DNA from: Ananas comosus
Taxonomy: Eukaryota > Streptophyta > Magnoliopsida > Poales > Bromeliaceae
NCBI RefSeq assembly: GCF_001540865.1
Contig: NC_033631.1
Location: 8,675,283 to 8,739,282 of the forward strand
Reading direction: 5' to 3'
DNA: 64,000 nt
Position numbers and translations under genes: made by a program. The notes under the pieces were generated by a model that saw nothing but the letters and a program-made list of their open reading frames with translations, made no database searches and was not told the DNA's origin. This document shows, one piece after another, positions 23,862-35,594 of the stretch (position 1 is its first letter; each line of letters begins with the position of its first letter).

Positions 23862-24082
23862 TTGATATTTATATTAACATTCTATCAAGTCCAGTGTCAA
23901 CATTCGATATGGCTCTCGCCCTACGGTTATTGTTGCTGCACATATAATATCTCCTCTTCCACAATTTGTATCCACAAATCACAAGTGATAGTGTATATTA
24001 ATCTCCCCTCCTTCGCCTGCAACTGCGTACACAAGCAAAAGCCGTAGACGAAAGTAATCATGCCTCCACTAACTCAGCTCTT
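23862..24082 (+). pseudogene. P450 array unit 0: promoter and first codons only
   Basis: From 23862 the sequence follows the 5' flank of P450 unit 2 (34020-34219), including 'atatctcctcttccaca' and 'atccacaaatcacaagtg'. ATG at 24060 opens MPPLTQL, the same start as units 1 and 2. At the N (24083) the reading is lost in a GC-rich tract, and by about 24220 the sequence is already the block that lies downstream of units 1 and 3. The gene body is therefore missing. The N suggests a collapsed assembly gap rather than a true deletion. Confidence 0.7.
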
Positions 24083-25500
24083 NCGCACCCACGCCCGCCC
24101 GAGCCCGCTCGCGCCGCTAGCTCGCACCCGCGCCCGCGCCGTCCGCTCACGACCGCCCTCGCGCCCCTCTCGCCCGCCGACAAGTGTTGTGCCAGGAATT
24201 CTTCGGTTCTCAATTCATAAGTTTATAAATTTCAATTTAAAGTTTTTTTATTTGAATATTAACCCTGTATTGAATGGTGGATTTATAGGAGTCCAACAAG
24301 GTTGAATGAGGAGCTTCTCTTTTTTTTCCGTACGTATTTTTTCCCTATGTATCAAGGGTCGGTGCTTGCTGCAAATACACTATAATCAGATATATGATAA
24401 ATGTTAAAAAGAGTGAAGTGATATTCATTTTTTTTATTTGGTTTGCTATAAATTAACTTGATGATAACAAAATCAATTATATATAAAAAAATTAAAAATT
24501 AATAAAAAAATACACGTGTAATTTTTTTTTTCAAACTTTTGTATGGTAATGTAAATATTTTCAGTCAAACAAATGGAAAAATGAAAAAACTTCGGCTCTG
24601 AAGTCATTAACTTTTCATGAAATAAATAATAGTAAAAAATATCGTGAATTTTAGTTTAATAAAAGAATTAAAGATATCAAAAGTAATATTTATCTAAACT
24701 GTAGTTCAACTGCATGCTATTTTGAAAATAATTTACAAACGAGGGGTGAAGCTAGTTTCATGTATTTCTTAGACCGGTTTCACGCGTAATCTTCTGGACC
24801 GGGTTTACCTCTTTTTAAACGAGGTTTCCGAGGAGGACCAAGCTGTTTTTAACTTTTCTTTATGTACTTCTAGACCGGTTCCACGGGCCATTCCCTCGAC
24901 TGGGCTTAGCTTCTTTTTCGTGTCGAGTTTAATTTGATTGGCTCAGTCTATTGGACCTGGTCTAGGAATAGTTTGCTCTTTTGAGTAAAATATAAAAATT
25001 TAGAAAAAAACACAGTGACAAAATAAAGAATACGCTAAACTACAGAAGAGCAAAATGCAACTTTTTTGAACCACGGATGCCAATGTGAAAATAAGCTAAA
25101 CTGCAAGAGAATAAAGTAATTTTTTTTGAATTAGGGAATTAAAAAGTGAAAATCAGCTAAACATAGTGGGCAATTTTAAGTTAACTCTTTTTAAATTAAT
25201 GAGCAATGCTTAAGAATTGTAATCTGACCGCCCCTTTCATTCAAGAGCCTTTTTGTTTCCTGTACTCATCATATTATTTTTTATTTTACAATCCAAAAGG
25301 GATTAGCAGATATTACAACCCTTTTGGGCTTTGGGTAGTGTGGGCTTAGCGCGCATTTCTCTAAATTAACAGGGTGCCACAGGATTTTCTCTAATAGTGA
25401 TAATAAATTTTTTTTTTCCTTTGATTTTTATAGTAGTTTTTCTTTTTAAAGATTTTTATTCTTTTTAATAGCACTTTATAGATCTTGAACAATTGTTAGT
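24083..25500. other. Inter-unit spacer of the P450 array
   Basis: It contains the downstream block ('gaatggtggatttataggag' at about 24270), shared with 31725, 55335 and 58630. This is followed by a segment with 'agaccggtttcacg', also present at 32960. There is no gene apart from array flank. Confidence 0.6.
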
Positions 25501-25704
25501 ATATTTAATTATGGAGAAAAATGAATGGACAAAGATTGTTTACCTAACGCTTTTGAATAATTAGTTACCTAACGCTTTTGAACAATTATATTAGCATCCT
25601 ATCGAGCCCACAGTTAGTGTCCACAAATCACAAGCGGTAGTGTAGATTAATATCCCCTCATTCACCTACAACTCCACAAGCTAAAGCCGCAAACGTAAAT
25701 AATC

Positions 25705-28700
25705 ATGCCTCCACTAGCTCAGCTCTTCCAGTTACTGCTCCACCAAAACTCAATGCACGTCGCCTCCTTTTTCCTCTCAATCTTAATCATCTCCTTCTCC
25801 GTTTTCTGGTGGAATCGTAAAAAAGCCGCTGCAGCAGCTTCAGAGAAGAATTTTAAACAGATTCCGTCGCCGCCGAGGCTTCCGCTCATCGGCAACCTGC
25901 ACCAGCTGGGCGCGCTCCCGCACCGCTCCCTCCGCGCGCTCGCCGCGAAGCACGGGCCTGTCATGCTCCTCCACCTGGGCCGCGTCCCTGCCGTCGTCAT
26001 CTCCTCGGCCCCCGCGGCCCAGCAGGCCATGAAAACCAACGACCTCGCCTTCGCCAGCCGCCCCGAGGCCCGCATACCAAACGCTCTCTTGTACGGTGGC
26101 GATGTCGCCTTCTCACCCTACGGCGAGTACTGGAGACAGGTGAAATAACCGTTATTTTATAAAAATTTAAATTATTTTTAAAATAATAATATATAAAATT
26201 TATCCTAACTATAAATTATTTTGGCACATAATTTTTTATTTTATTTGATTTAAACAATGTAACCGTTCCTTAGATAAAAAATATATGTAAACTAATTGTT
26301 TACTCTAATAAATAAAGAGTTACGTAAAATATATTAATTAAATTTGTAAATATAAACCCCGAATTCAAATGAAGTTAAAAAGTCGCTAATTAGCTTAAAG
26401 TAAATAAATTAAAAGGTCGGACAATAAAATTAAAATTTTTTAAGATTAGATTGTCTGATCATTCAACAATAGTGTGAATTTCGCGCTAAAATAAGTTTTA
26501 ATACTGTTAGAATTTACTAAGGTCTTTTTTTGCATAAAAAAATGACCCAGTTTGCGTTTTTACAAAATCAGACCATTTTTTTCTTTTTTTTTAATTAACG
26601 AGAATAAAAATATTATACTTTTTAAATATATATTGCACTATTTAATAAATGCAATAAAAACATATATTTGATTATATATTATACTATTTTATAATATATT
26701 ATATTATTTTTATCATTTATTACACTAACTGAGAAAGAATAAAATTTTTTTAAAAAAAAAAGAAGAAGAAGAGAGACATTGACTTCTCCTTTCTCTTTCT
26801 TCTCCTTCCTCTCCTCCGTCCTCCAACTCCGGCGCCCTGCCGCCTGCTATCTCGAACTGCACCGCTACCCACGCCCTTATCTCTGCGATCCATGCCTCAC
26901 TCGAGCCCTCGCCGTAGCCATCGCCATTGGCCACAGCAAAGATGCAGGCAAGGTAAGAGGAGGAGTGCAACGACGACGACGTGCAGATGGTGGAGGAGGG
27001 AAACGAGAAAAAAAGAAAAAAGAAAAAAAAGATAAGAGAGATCAGAGAATAGAGATAATTTTGTTAGTTTCTCAAAAATCCGATCTTAATTAATATGCAA
27101 AATCAATAAATGCAGCCCGATTTATTCTTTTCAACTTTGAGCTGTCCGATAACTGCATGTGTTTTCATATTTCCAACTGCAGGTGCGGCGCATCTGCGTC
27201 CTGCACCTGCTCAGCCTCAAGCGCGTGCAGTCCTTCCGCTACGTCAGACAAGAAGAGGCCGCGCTGCTGGTCGACAAGATCCGCGCCGCTGCTGCCGTCG
27301 CCGCCTCCTCCGGAGCAGTCGACGTCAGCCTGCTCGTCGTCAATCTCACAAACGACGTCATCTGCCGGGTGGCGTTCGGTCGCAAGTACTCCGCCGAGGG
27401 CGGCGGCGCCGCGAAGATCCAAGCGACGTTAGCGGAGTTGACGGCGCTGCTGGGGACGGTGGAGATCGGAGAGTTCGTTCCCTGGTTAGGATGGATCGAT
27501 CGGCTGAGAGGGTTGGATCGGAGGGTGAGGGATAACTCGAGAGAATGGGATGCGATGCTGGAGCGAGTGCTGGAGGATCACTGCAGTGGGAACGAGGAAG
27601 GTGATGACCTCGTCGACGTGTTGCTATCTATAAACGACAAGGATGAGAACCTTGGCATTGCTCTTACTCGGAGTAATATGAAAGCTCTTCTATTGGTAAG
27701 CAAATTAACTTCATTTGGTTAATTAATTTGGCCTCTCAAATGGTAATTAAAATGATAATATAATTAGTTGCGTAAAATACCTGCTTTTCTCTAAACATTG
27801 AATTAGCCAGGTAGCTATGTTTTTAATATTAGGGATAATTGCCTAGGTACCTTTAAAACTTCTCAAATATTTATTTATTTCTATTTGTTTTCAAATATAC
27901 CTTTATATATTTTTTTCTTATTCAAAAATATCGTTACTGTATCATCTCAGGTTAAACATGATATTGTGGCTAAAAAATAGCAAAAATATCTTGGTGATAA
28001 TAAAATATTTCTTTTGCACTTAAATTAAAGACAAATAAGAAAAATTGGTAACGATAGAAATATATATTTAAAATCACTACAACAGAATTAGGTTATAGGG
28101 ATACATGTTTGGGACACTTTTGAGTAAGTGTCCTATTTATCCTAAAACTTAAAAAAAATATCTACTAATGCCTAAATATAAAGCCCGATACAACCAAAAA
28201 TAAAAGATTACTCTACTCAACCCACCACACCCAGTCCATTTGGCCCAATTACAAACAGAAAAGAAAAAAAAAAAGAAAAATTAATTACCATATTTTTTTC
28301 TCTCTTCACTCAATCCACTGAAATTCTAAACGAAGAGTCTTTCCTGTTGTCCTCCTCCGCCACCGCAGCCAACGAGATAGAGTTTCGGCGGTTGCTAAAT
28401 GCTTAAATAAGTGTTGATAAATTAGCAGCACTCTTTTAGATTATAGCAACACTCTTTAACTGTCACTATATACCTAGCGACCCCACATATAGCAACACTT
28501 TTTAAAAGTGTCGGTAATTTTAGCGAGCAGCACTTTTTTGACATGTACCTACATTTAAAAGTGTCGCTATAGACCGTTTTTGTTGTAGTGAATGGTAAAA
28601 TGGGAATTTTATAGAAATAAGGATTATTCCCATGGGATTGCGTGCGGTGAAAAAGTACGATGGGAAAATATTCTAATTGTTTTCGTACATAATATTACGT

Positions 28701-30059
28701 TTCGTATATTGTGATGGGTCGGTTATGATATATTTTCTGCGGTCCCATAAAAGAACGCAGAAGTATATTTCTATATATTTTTATTTTTTTCCTGCTTCAG
28801 ATAGACCTCAATACCAAACTAAACCTAACATAATTTAACTGTAGAAATATATTTGAAAGACTTTGAAATTTTGAAAGAATATTTTTAATATTAGCCATTT
28901 AAGAGAGTTAAATAAAAAAGTTAGAAACTTTTTATGAAGCACTTACCCCTTAATATTTTATATTTATATTTAATATTCTTTGTAATTTTAAACTTGGATT
29001 CTTCTGCTTTGATATTATATAAAATTATTTCTTTTCTCTAATAATTTTTTTTCTTTCCATAAAGAAAATAGGAGAGAAAAGAAAAGTAAAAAAAATAAAA
29101 TAAAAATTTTCTCTCATGTTCTTTGGATTAAGAGAAAAGAAGAGGAAAATTTTTCTATCAATCCTTTTTGAGAGAGAATAGAAATATGCCGTGATTGAAG
29201 GTAATATTTTGTCAATTTCTCTTTATTTTTCGTATTTTCACTTATCGACTTTCGTTCCAAATAACACAAAATAATTTTCTGTTTTATTTTTCTTTTCTAG
29301 TCTCCTTTCGCTCCATTCAAATAGAGTGAGCTTAAATTTTCAGTTCAAAATCAATATTTTTAAATATCTAATATTCTACTAGTTGTGCTTTTATTGTACT
29401 TTCTGATAGTTGAATCTCAAGCATTTTTTTTGTCTTTATGCTTGTAGGACATGTTTGCAGCTGGCACAGAAACCACATTCACAACAATAGATTGGGTAAT
29501 GGCGGAGCTGATCAAGCACCCAAAAGTAATGGAAAGAGCACAGGAGGAGATAAGACGAGTAGTCGGATCGAGTCCGAAGGTCGAAGAGGAGCTCTTAGAA
29601 GGAATGTACTATCTCAAGAATGTGATCAAGGAGACCCTGAGGCTACACGCTCCAGCACCGTTACTTGTGCCGCGAGAGACGATTGAAGATACTCAACTAG
29701 AGGGCTTCAACATTCCCGCCAAGACAAGGGTTATAATCAACGCTTGGGCTATCGGAAGGGACCCTAAGTTGTGGGAGAGGGCGGAGGAGTTTTGGCCCGA
29801 GAGGTTTACGAACAGCCCTATTGATTTCAGAGGACAGTACTTCGAATTCATACCGTTTGGTTCGGGAAGGAGAGGTTGTCCGGGGATCAATTTCGCTGTA
29901 TCCGTCGTCGAGTTAGTTCTTGCGAATTTGTTGTACCATTTCGACTGGGAGTTGCCTCATGGTATGAAAACGGAGTTATTGGACATGAGTGAGTCGAGCG
30001 GATTGACAGTGCATAGGAAGCAAAATCTTATTCTTGTGCCAAAACTACGAAAATTTTAA
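25705..30059 (+). CDS. CYP71: Cytochrome P450, CYP71 family, complete, 519 aa (unit 1)
   Basis: Exons are 25705-26139, 27183-27695 and 29448-30059, joined by two phase-0 GT-AG introns. The product is an ER-anchored heme monooxygenase that needs NADPH-P450 reductase; the substrate is unknown. Visible landmarks are a membrane anchor (about 18-36), a Pro-rich hinge [14 protein letters not shown] (52-65), the C-helix WxxxR (W143-R147), the I-helix oxygen-binding AGTETT (321-326), the K-helix ExxR (E378-R381), PERF (433-436) and the heme loop [10 protein letters not shown] with ligand Cys460. Length and motif spacing are normal for CYP71, and similarity is strongest to CYP71A-like proteins from memory. 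The intron before the I-helix (DMFAAGT) is the usual CYP71 intron. The first intron, which cuts between WRQ and VR of the WxxxR motif, is extra. Intron 2 holds a CACTA-like MITE. It is the only unit here without a visible defect. Confidence 0.9.
26773..27000. repeat. Conserved GC-rich block inside P450 intron 1
   Basis: A coding-like GC-rich segment ('ctgccgcctgctatc', 'gcaaagatgcaggc') in an AT-rich intron. It is also present in unit 2 (35505-35594 continued at 37205-37350, split by a solo LTR) and unit 3 (49296-49500). It therefore predates the array duplications. I could not identify a source gene. Confidence 0.6.
28075..28590. mobile_element. CACTA-like MITE in unit 1 intron 2, TSD AAT
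   Basis: Starts CACTACAACA and ends TGTTGTAGTG, flanked by AAT (28072-28074 and 28591-28593). Same family as 2064-2572. Units 2 and 3 lack it, and their intron 2 is only about 570 bp. Confidence 0.82.
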
Positions 30060-30446
30060 GTTGTTTTAATGTGTAGCTAAACTCATCCCCTTCGATATTT
30101 TCAAAGAAAAAAAAAAAATCGTAAGGCACTTTTAAGCTAACTTGTTTGTACTATAAAATAACAGTAGTAATCGTCATGGGAGAAGCGTTAGATTGATGCT
30201 TCTTCACTGATGGTTTGGACTAACATTCTATAGTATTGAATCAAGAGGGGAGCTACTAAGCATTTCCAGAGTCCGGACTTCCCAAATTCCCTCAATATTT
30301 AAGGGGCTGTTTATGACCATCACATTTCCATATTAGGCCTTGATCGGTTCGTGCGTAAAACGAGAGATGCAAAAATAGAAGAAGTGAATCCTTTTTGGAA
30401 TTTTTGCGAGAGAGAGAAAAATGAATGAACAGATTGTTTTTAAGAT

Positions 30447-31122
30447 GGGCTTTTTTTGCAAATGGCCTTCTAAAAAAATTGTATTTTAAAATTAGTCCCA
30501 ACAAATTTATAATTATAAAAATGACCATACTCCTGCCACGCAGGCGCTACGCAAGCGCCACGTAGGCGGGCTGGAGGTTGGTTGGCAAGTTGAATGAGAT
30601 GAATCATTCATCGTGTTCAAACACGGTGAATGATTCACCGTGTTTCATGTTTATATTCCTTTTCTTCTCTTTTAGGGATATCAACAGGTCAGGTTTGGAT
30701 CGGGTTTTCAAAAATCTGAAACCGAATCCGAAAATCAAATTAAAACCTGAACCCGAATCCGAACTTGGCGGATTTTAAAAATCCATATCCATATCCATAT
30801 ATTAAAGTTATATGGGTATGGATTTTTAAAATTCGTTGGGTTCGGATTCGTATTCGGATTTTAATTTGATTTTCGGATTCGAGTTCGGGTTTTTAAAAAC
30901 CCGCTCCAAACCCGACCCGTTGACATCTCTAAAAGAAGAAAAGGAATATAAATATAAAACACGGTGAGTCATTCATCGTGTTCAACTTGCCATCCAAGCT
31001 GGGCCCACGGGGCGCTTGCGTGGTACCTGCGTGGCAGGAGAAGGACCATTTTTGCAAATTAAAATTTGATGGGACTATTTTTTTAAAAAAAAATTGTCGG
31101 GGGCTAAATGCAAAAAATACCC
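30447..31122. mobile_element. Mutator-like MITE, 9-bp TSD, with nested repeat
   Basis: Ends GGGCTTTTTTTGCA and TGCAAAAAATACCC are inverted, and arms of roughly 200 bp are inverted ('cacggtgaatgattcaccgtg' and similar). The exact 9-bp duplication TTTTAAGAT lies at 30438-30446 and 31123-31131. The unoccupied site can be read in unit 2 at about 40948. A 'GATGTCAA'-type repeat occupies the centre (30672-30934). Confidence 0.85.
30672..30934. repeat. 'GATGTCAA' dispersed repeat nested in MITE
   Basis: Left end 'agggatatcaacaggtc', right end 'acccgttgacatctct'; mirror-like arms around 30800. Confidence 0.65.
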
Positions 31123-32052
31123 TTTTAAGATTGATTGTTTATCTATTAACTTACACTTTTGAATTAGGGAAGATTGCTTGTATATTTCTAAAAAAATTTC
31201 TGAGTTTTTTTATTTACCCATTTTAAAAAAATAATATAAAAATTAATTTTTAAACATTCCAAATTATTTTAAATATACTAGATTTAAATTCTACTATTAG
31301 TGAAATATTAGGAATATTCGTTATCTTTGTAAAATTATTATTTTGTCCTTTTTAATATTTTTTTCTACCATTATCAATTTTTCTTTTTTATCTTTAAATT
31401 ATGGGCAAAAAAATATTTTAAATTTTTGCCTTTTCAAATATAACCTTTTACCGTCATCAATTTTTCTTATTTGTTCTTAAGTTACAGATAAAAAATATAT
31501 TTTTTGATTTATTTTTAACACATGTAGAAATTTAATCCGGATTTAACTCCAGATAATTCAACTGGTATTAACAATGGGTTATTTTAGCACATGTACAATT
31601 ATACATTTGTAAGCTGTTGTCTTATTTCGTGTTGCACCTTCACTGAGGAGTTTCTTAATAAGTTCTTATTGGGATAGCTTGGTTTTAAATATCTATTCCA
31701 ATTTAAAGTTCTTTCATTGGAATATCAACACTGTATTGAATAGTGGATTTAGAGGAGCCCAACAAGGTTGAATGAGGAGCTTCTCATTTTAAATTTTTTC
31801 CGTTATGATAAGTGTGAGAAAGAGTGAAGTGATATTCATCGTTTTTATTTAATTGGTTCGCTGTAAATTAAGTTTATTGATAACAAAATTAATCTCATAC
31901 CAAAAAAATTAAAAATTAATAAAAATACACGTGTAATTTTGTTTTCAAACTTTTGTATGTTAATGTAAATAATATTTTTTGGTCAAGCAAATAGAAAAAT
32001 GAAAAACCTTTAGCTCTAAAGCCATTAACTTTTCATGAAATAAATAATAGTA
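31123..32052. other. Unit 1 downstream flank
   Basis: About 31149-31560 matches 41000-41500, 52380-52890 and 61715-62235. About 31640-31800 is the downstream block shared with 24220, 55300 and 58585. No coding region. Confidence 0.6.
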
Positions 32053-32820
32053 TTGATGCCAAAATTAAAACTAACATGCCGACCTAACCCACGTACGTAT
32101 GAGTCAATAAGAACACGTGATACATCAGGAGTCGGCAATAAGATGCCCGAAGGTTTTAGACGGGAATGGTTGAGAAGTGGGGCATAAGAAGTGAGCGTAA
32201 CTTTCACGGTAGGGCGTAACTTTCATGAGTAGTGGGCATAACTTTTACGATCATGGTTATAACTATTCCCCCCACCACTTTCAACCAACCAATAATGTGG
32301 GTTGATATTACTATAAATAGTAATTTCGAAATCTGCAATAAGGGTCTTTCTCTCCCCTGAACGAGAAGACCACCGCATTTTCATATTTTTTCTTTTCTGC
32401 ATTTACTGCTTTCCTATGAGTAGTTTTTAAGATAGATTTTTAGAGTCTGTATGCCCCACGGGCACACTCTGTTATAAACTATATTTTCAGAGTCTGTATG
32501 TCCTTTGGGTACACTCTGTTTTATTAATATATAAAGGTATTCGGCTCTTTCAGCCGACTACACTTTGTATTTTCATCCATTCGGCTCTTCAGCCGACCCT
32601 AGTTTCTGTGCATTCTATACATTCGGCTCATCCAGCCGAACCGATTCTATAGAAGAGATTTCGAATCCGGCTGATCCGATCCCTCATCAGCCGAATCGTT
32701 TGAACAATCGAAGGGCGCAAACTTCGAGGGTCATTATCCGAAGCCGTTTTTACCCCGACATGCTCCCTGAGGAGGACCTTTGACCACGTCGAGGGTCGGA
32801 AAAAATTCGGCTACCAACAA
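32053..32820 (+). mobile_element. Solo LTR (family 1), about 768 bp
   Basis: An insertion relative to unit 0 flank, where 'aataatagtaaaaaatatcg' is continuous at about 24645. It is flanked by ATAGTA on both sides (32047-32052 and 32821-32826). It ends GGCTACCAACA and has a TATA-like 'actataaatagta' near 32311, followed by 'cattcggctc' repeats. A relative in reverse is at 45372-46068. No internal domain is present, so it is a solo LTR. The exact first base is uncertain. Confidence 0.72.
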
Positions 32821-33205
32821 ATAGTAAAAAATATCGTGAATTTTAGCTTAATAAAAGTATTAAAGATATCAAAAATAATATTTATCTAAACTGTAGTTCA
32901 ACTGCATGCTAATTTGAAAATAATTTAAAAACAAGGGGTAAAGCTGGGTTCATGTATTTCTTAGACCGGTTTCACGTGTAATCTCCTGGACCGGGTTTAG
33001 CTCTTTTTAAACGAGGTTTCCGAGGAGGACAAAGCTGTTCTTAACTTTTTCTTATGTGCTTCTAGACCGGTTCCACGCGCCATTCCCTCGACTAGGCTTA
33101 GCTTCTTTTCGTATCAAGTTTAATTTGATTGGCTCAGTCTATTGGACCTGGTCTAGGAATAGTTTGCTCTTTTGAGTAAAATATCAAGCATCGTATAGTA
33201 GCGTA

Positions 33206-33398
33206 CTAGTTACGGAACCCGCGCGTTGGACGCTTGATTACGTTTGAATACGACTATTTTTTTATTTAAATATTTCAAATTGCCCACGTATATGGTTTCC
33301 CTCATTTTTATTTTATCATTTTATTATAAAAATTTTACTTTATATTTTGTAATTTAAATACTGTTTTATGAAAATAATTTTGTATGAAATAGGATCGT

Positions 33399-33429
<31 letters not shown>

Positions 33430-33430
33430 G
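33206..33430 (-). mobile_element. Small Helitron-like remnant
   Basis: CTAG at 33206-33209 is preceded by host A, and a GC-rich 'cccgcgcgttggacgc' follows. This fits a Helitron 3' end on the minus strand. The insertion ends near the poly(A) run at 33404-33429, after which array flank resumes as at about 25013. Confidence 0.5.
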
Positions 33431-34219
33431 AGTGGCAAAATAAAGAATACGTTAAACTACAGAAGAGAAAAATGTAATTTTTTTGAACCACAGATGCTAA
33501 TGTGAAAATAAGCTAAATTGAAAGGGAATAAAGTAAAATTTTTTGAATCAGGGATTAAAAAGTGAAAATCAGCCAAACATCGATGGGACAATTTGAAGTT
33601 TATTTTTTTAAAATTAATGAGCAATGCTAAGGCTGCGACTCATTTTGAATTGTAATATGTGACCGCCCCTTTCATTCAAGATCCTTTTTCTTTTTTTTTT
33701 CTCTACTCATCATATTATTTTTTATTTTAAAATTCAAAAGGGATTAGCAGATATTACAACCCTTTTGGGCTATGGGTAGTCGACTTAGCATTAATTTCTC
33801 TAAATTAACAGGGTCCCACAGGATCTCCTTAATATTGATAATAATATTTTTTTTTTTTCCTTTGATTTTTATAATAGTTTTTCTTTCTAAAGAGTTTTAT
33901 TCTTTTTTAATAGCACTTCATAGATCTTGAACAAGTGTTAGTATGTTTAGTTATAGAGAAAAATGAATGGACAAAGATCGATTGTTTACCTATCGCTTTT
34001 GAATTCAATAAGTATATGTTGATATTTATGTTAGCATCCTATCGAAGCTCCGTGTCAAAATTCGATCTGACTCTCACCCGTATAGGCTGTTATCGTTGCC
34101 CCACAAATAATATCTCCTCTTCCACAGTTTGTGTCCACAAATCACAAGTGGTAGTGTAGATTAATATCCCCTCATTCACCTTACAACTCCACAAGCTAAA
34201 GCCACAAACGGAAATAATC
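33431..34219 (+). promoter_or_regulatory. 5' flank of P450 unit 2
   Basis: Shared with the flank of unit 1 (25200-25704) and partly unit 0: 'gggattagcagatattacaa', 'atccacaaatcacaagtg' and an untranslated leader before ATG 34220. No clear TATA box is identified. Confidence 0.5.
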
Positions 34220-35594
34220 ATGCCTCCACTAACTCAGCTCTTCCAGTTACTGCTCCACCAAAACTCAATGCACGTCGCCTCCTTTTTCCTCTCAATCTTA
34301 ATCATCACCTTCTCCGTTTTCTCGTGGAATCGTAAAAAAGCCGCTGCGGCAGCTTCAGAGAAGAATTTTAAACAGATTCCGTCGCCGCTGAGGCTTCCGC
34401 TCATCGGCAACCTGCACCAGCTGGGCAAGCTCCCACACCGCTCCCTCCGCGCGCTCGCTGGGAAGCACGGGCCCGTCATGCTCCTCCGCCTGGGCCGCGT
34501 TCCCACCGTCGTCGTCTCCTCGGCCCCGGCGGCCCAGCAGGTCATGAAGGCCAAAGACCTCACCTTCGCCAGCCGCCCCCCGGCCCGCATATCAAACGCT
34601 CTCTTGTACAGCAGCGACATCGCCGTCTCACCCTACGGCGAGTACTGGAGGAAGGTGATACCGTTGTTCTATGAAAGTTTGAATTATTTTTAAAGTAATA
34701 ATATATAAAATTTATCGGAACTATAAATCATTTTGGTACACAACTTTTTATTAATTTTATTTGATTTAAATAATATAATGGTTCTTTAGATGAAAAAATA
34801 TTTGTAAGCTAATTATTTGCTTTAATAAATAAATAGTTTTATAAATAAATAGTCACGTAAATTATATAAAATATATTAACTAAATCTGTAAATATAAATG
34901 CCGAATTCAAATGAAATAAATTAAAAGATTGGACAGTAAAATCAAAATTTTAAGATTAAATTTTCGGATCATTCACCAAAGGTGCGAATATTCGCTCTAA
35001 AATAATTTTACTACTATTAGAATTTACTAAGGCCTTTTTTATATAAAAAATTTGCTGATTTTGCGTTTTTATAAAATTTGCCGATTTTTTCAATTTTGGA
35101 GAGTTGGGTCGGAATTTTAGAAATCTGACCAAATTGTCCCTCTCTTCTAACTCCTTCCTCTTTCTGGTCTATCTTTCTTCTTGGTCGTAATGCCATCTTC
35201 CCCGATGCCGTCGACAATTCTTTCCTCTGCTTCCTCATTCTCTACAGCAATCCACCTCTTTCTCTCGGACCTCTTCCTTCCTTTTCTTCTATTTTCTTTT
35301 TATTAATTAAAAGGAATAAAAATATTATATTTTTTAAATATATATTACACTTTTTGATAAATGCAATGGACCGTCTATTTAATTATATGTTGTACTATTT
35401 TATAGTATATTATATATATTTACGATTTGTTATATTAATTAATCAATGTATATTTTATTCTCTCTAACGAAAAAAGAATAAAAAATGAAACAAGAAGAAA
35501 AAAGATATTGACGTCTCTTTTCGCTTCCTTCTCCTCCTTCCTCTCCCTCTCTCCTCCACCTTCGATACCCTGCCGCCGCTATCGCCAACTGCAC

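Noticed and set aside
27110..27535. Alternative frames inside P450 exon 2 (also at 38858 and 49584)
   Set aside because: The same shadow frame appears in all three units because the true exon is conserved; its product is Arg-rich and without domain.
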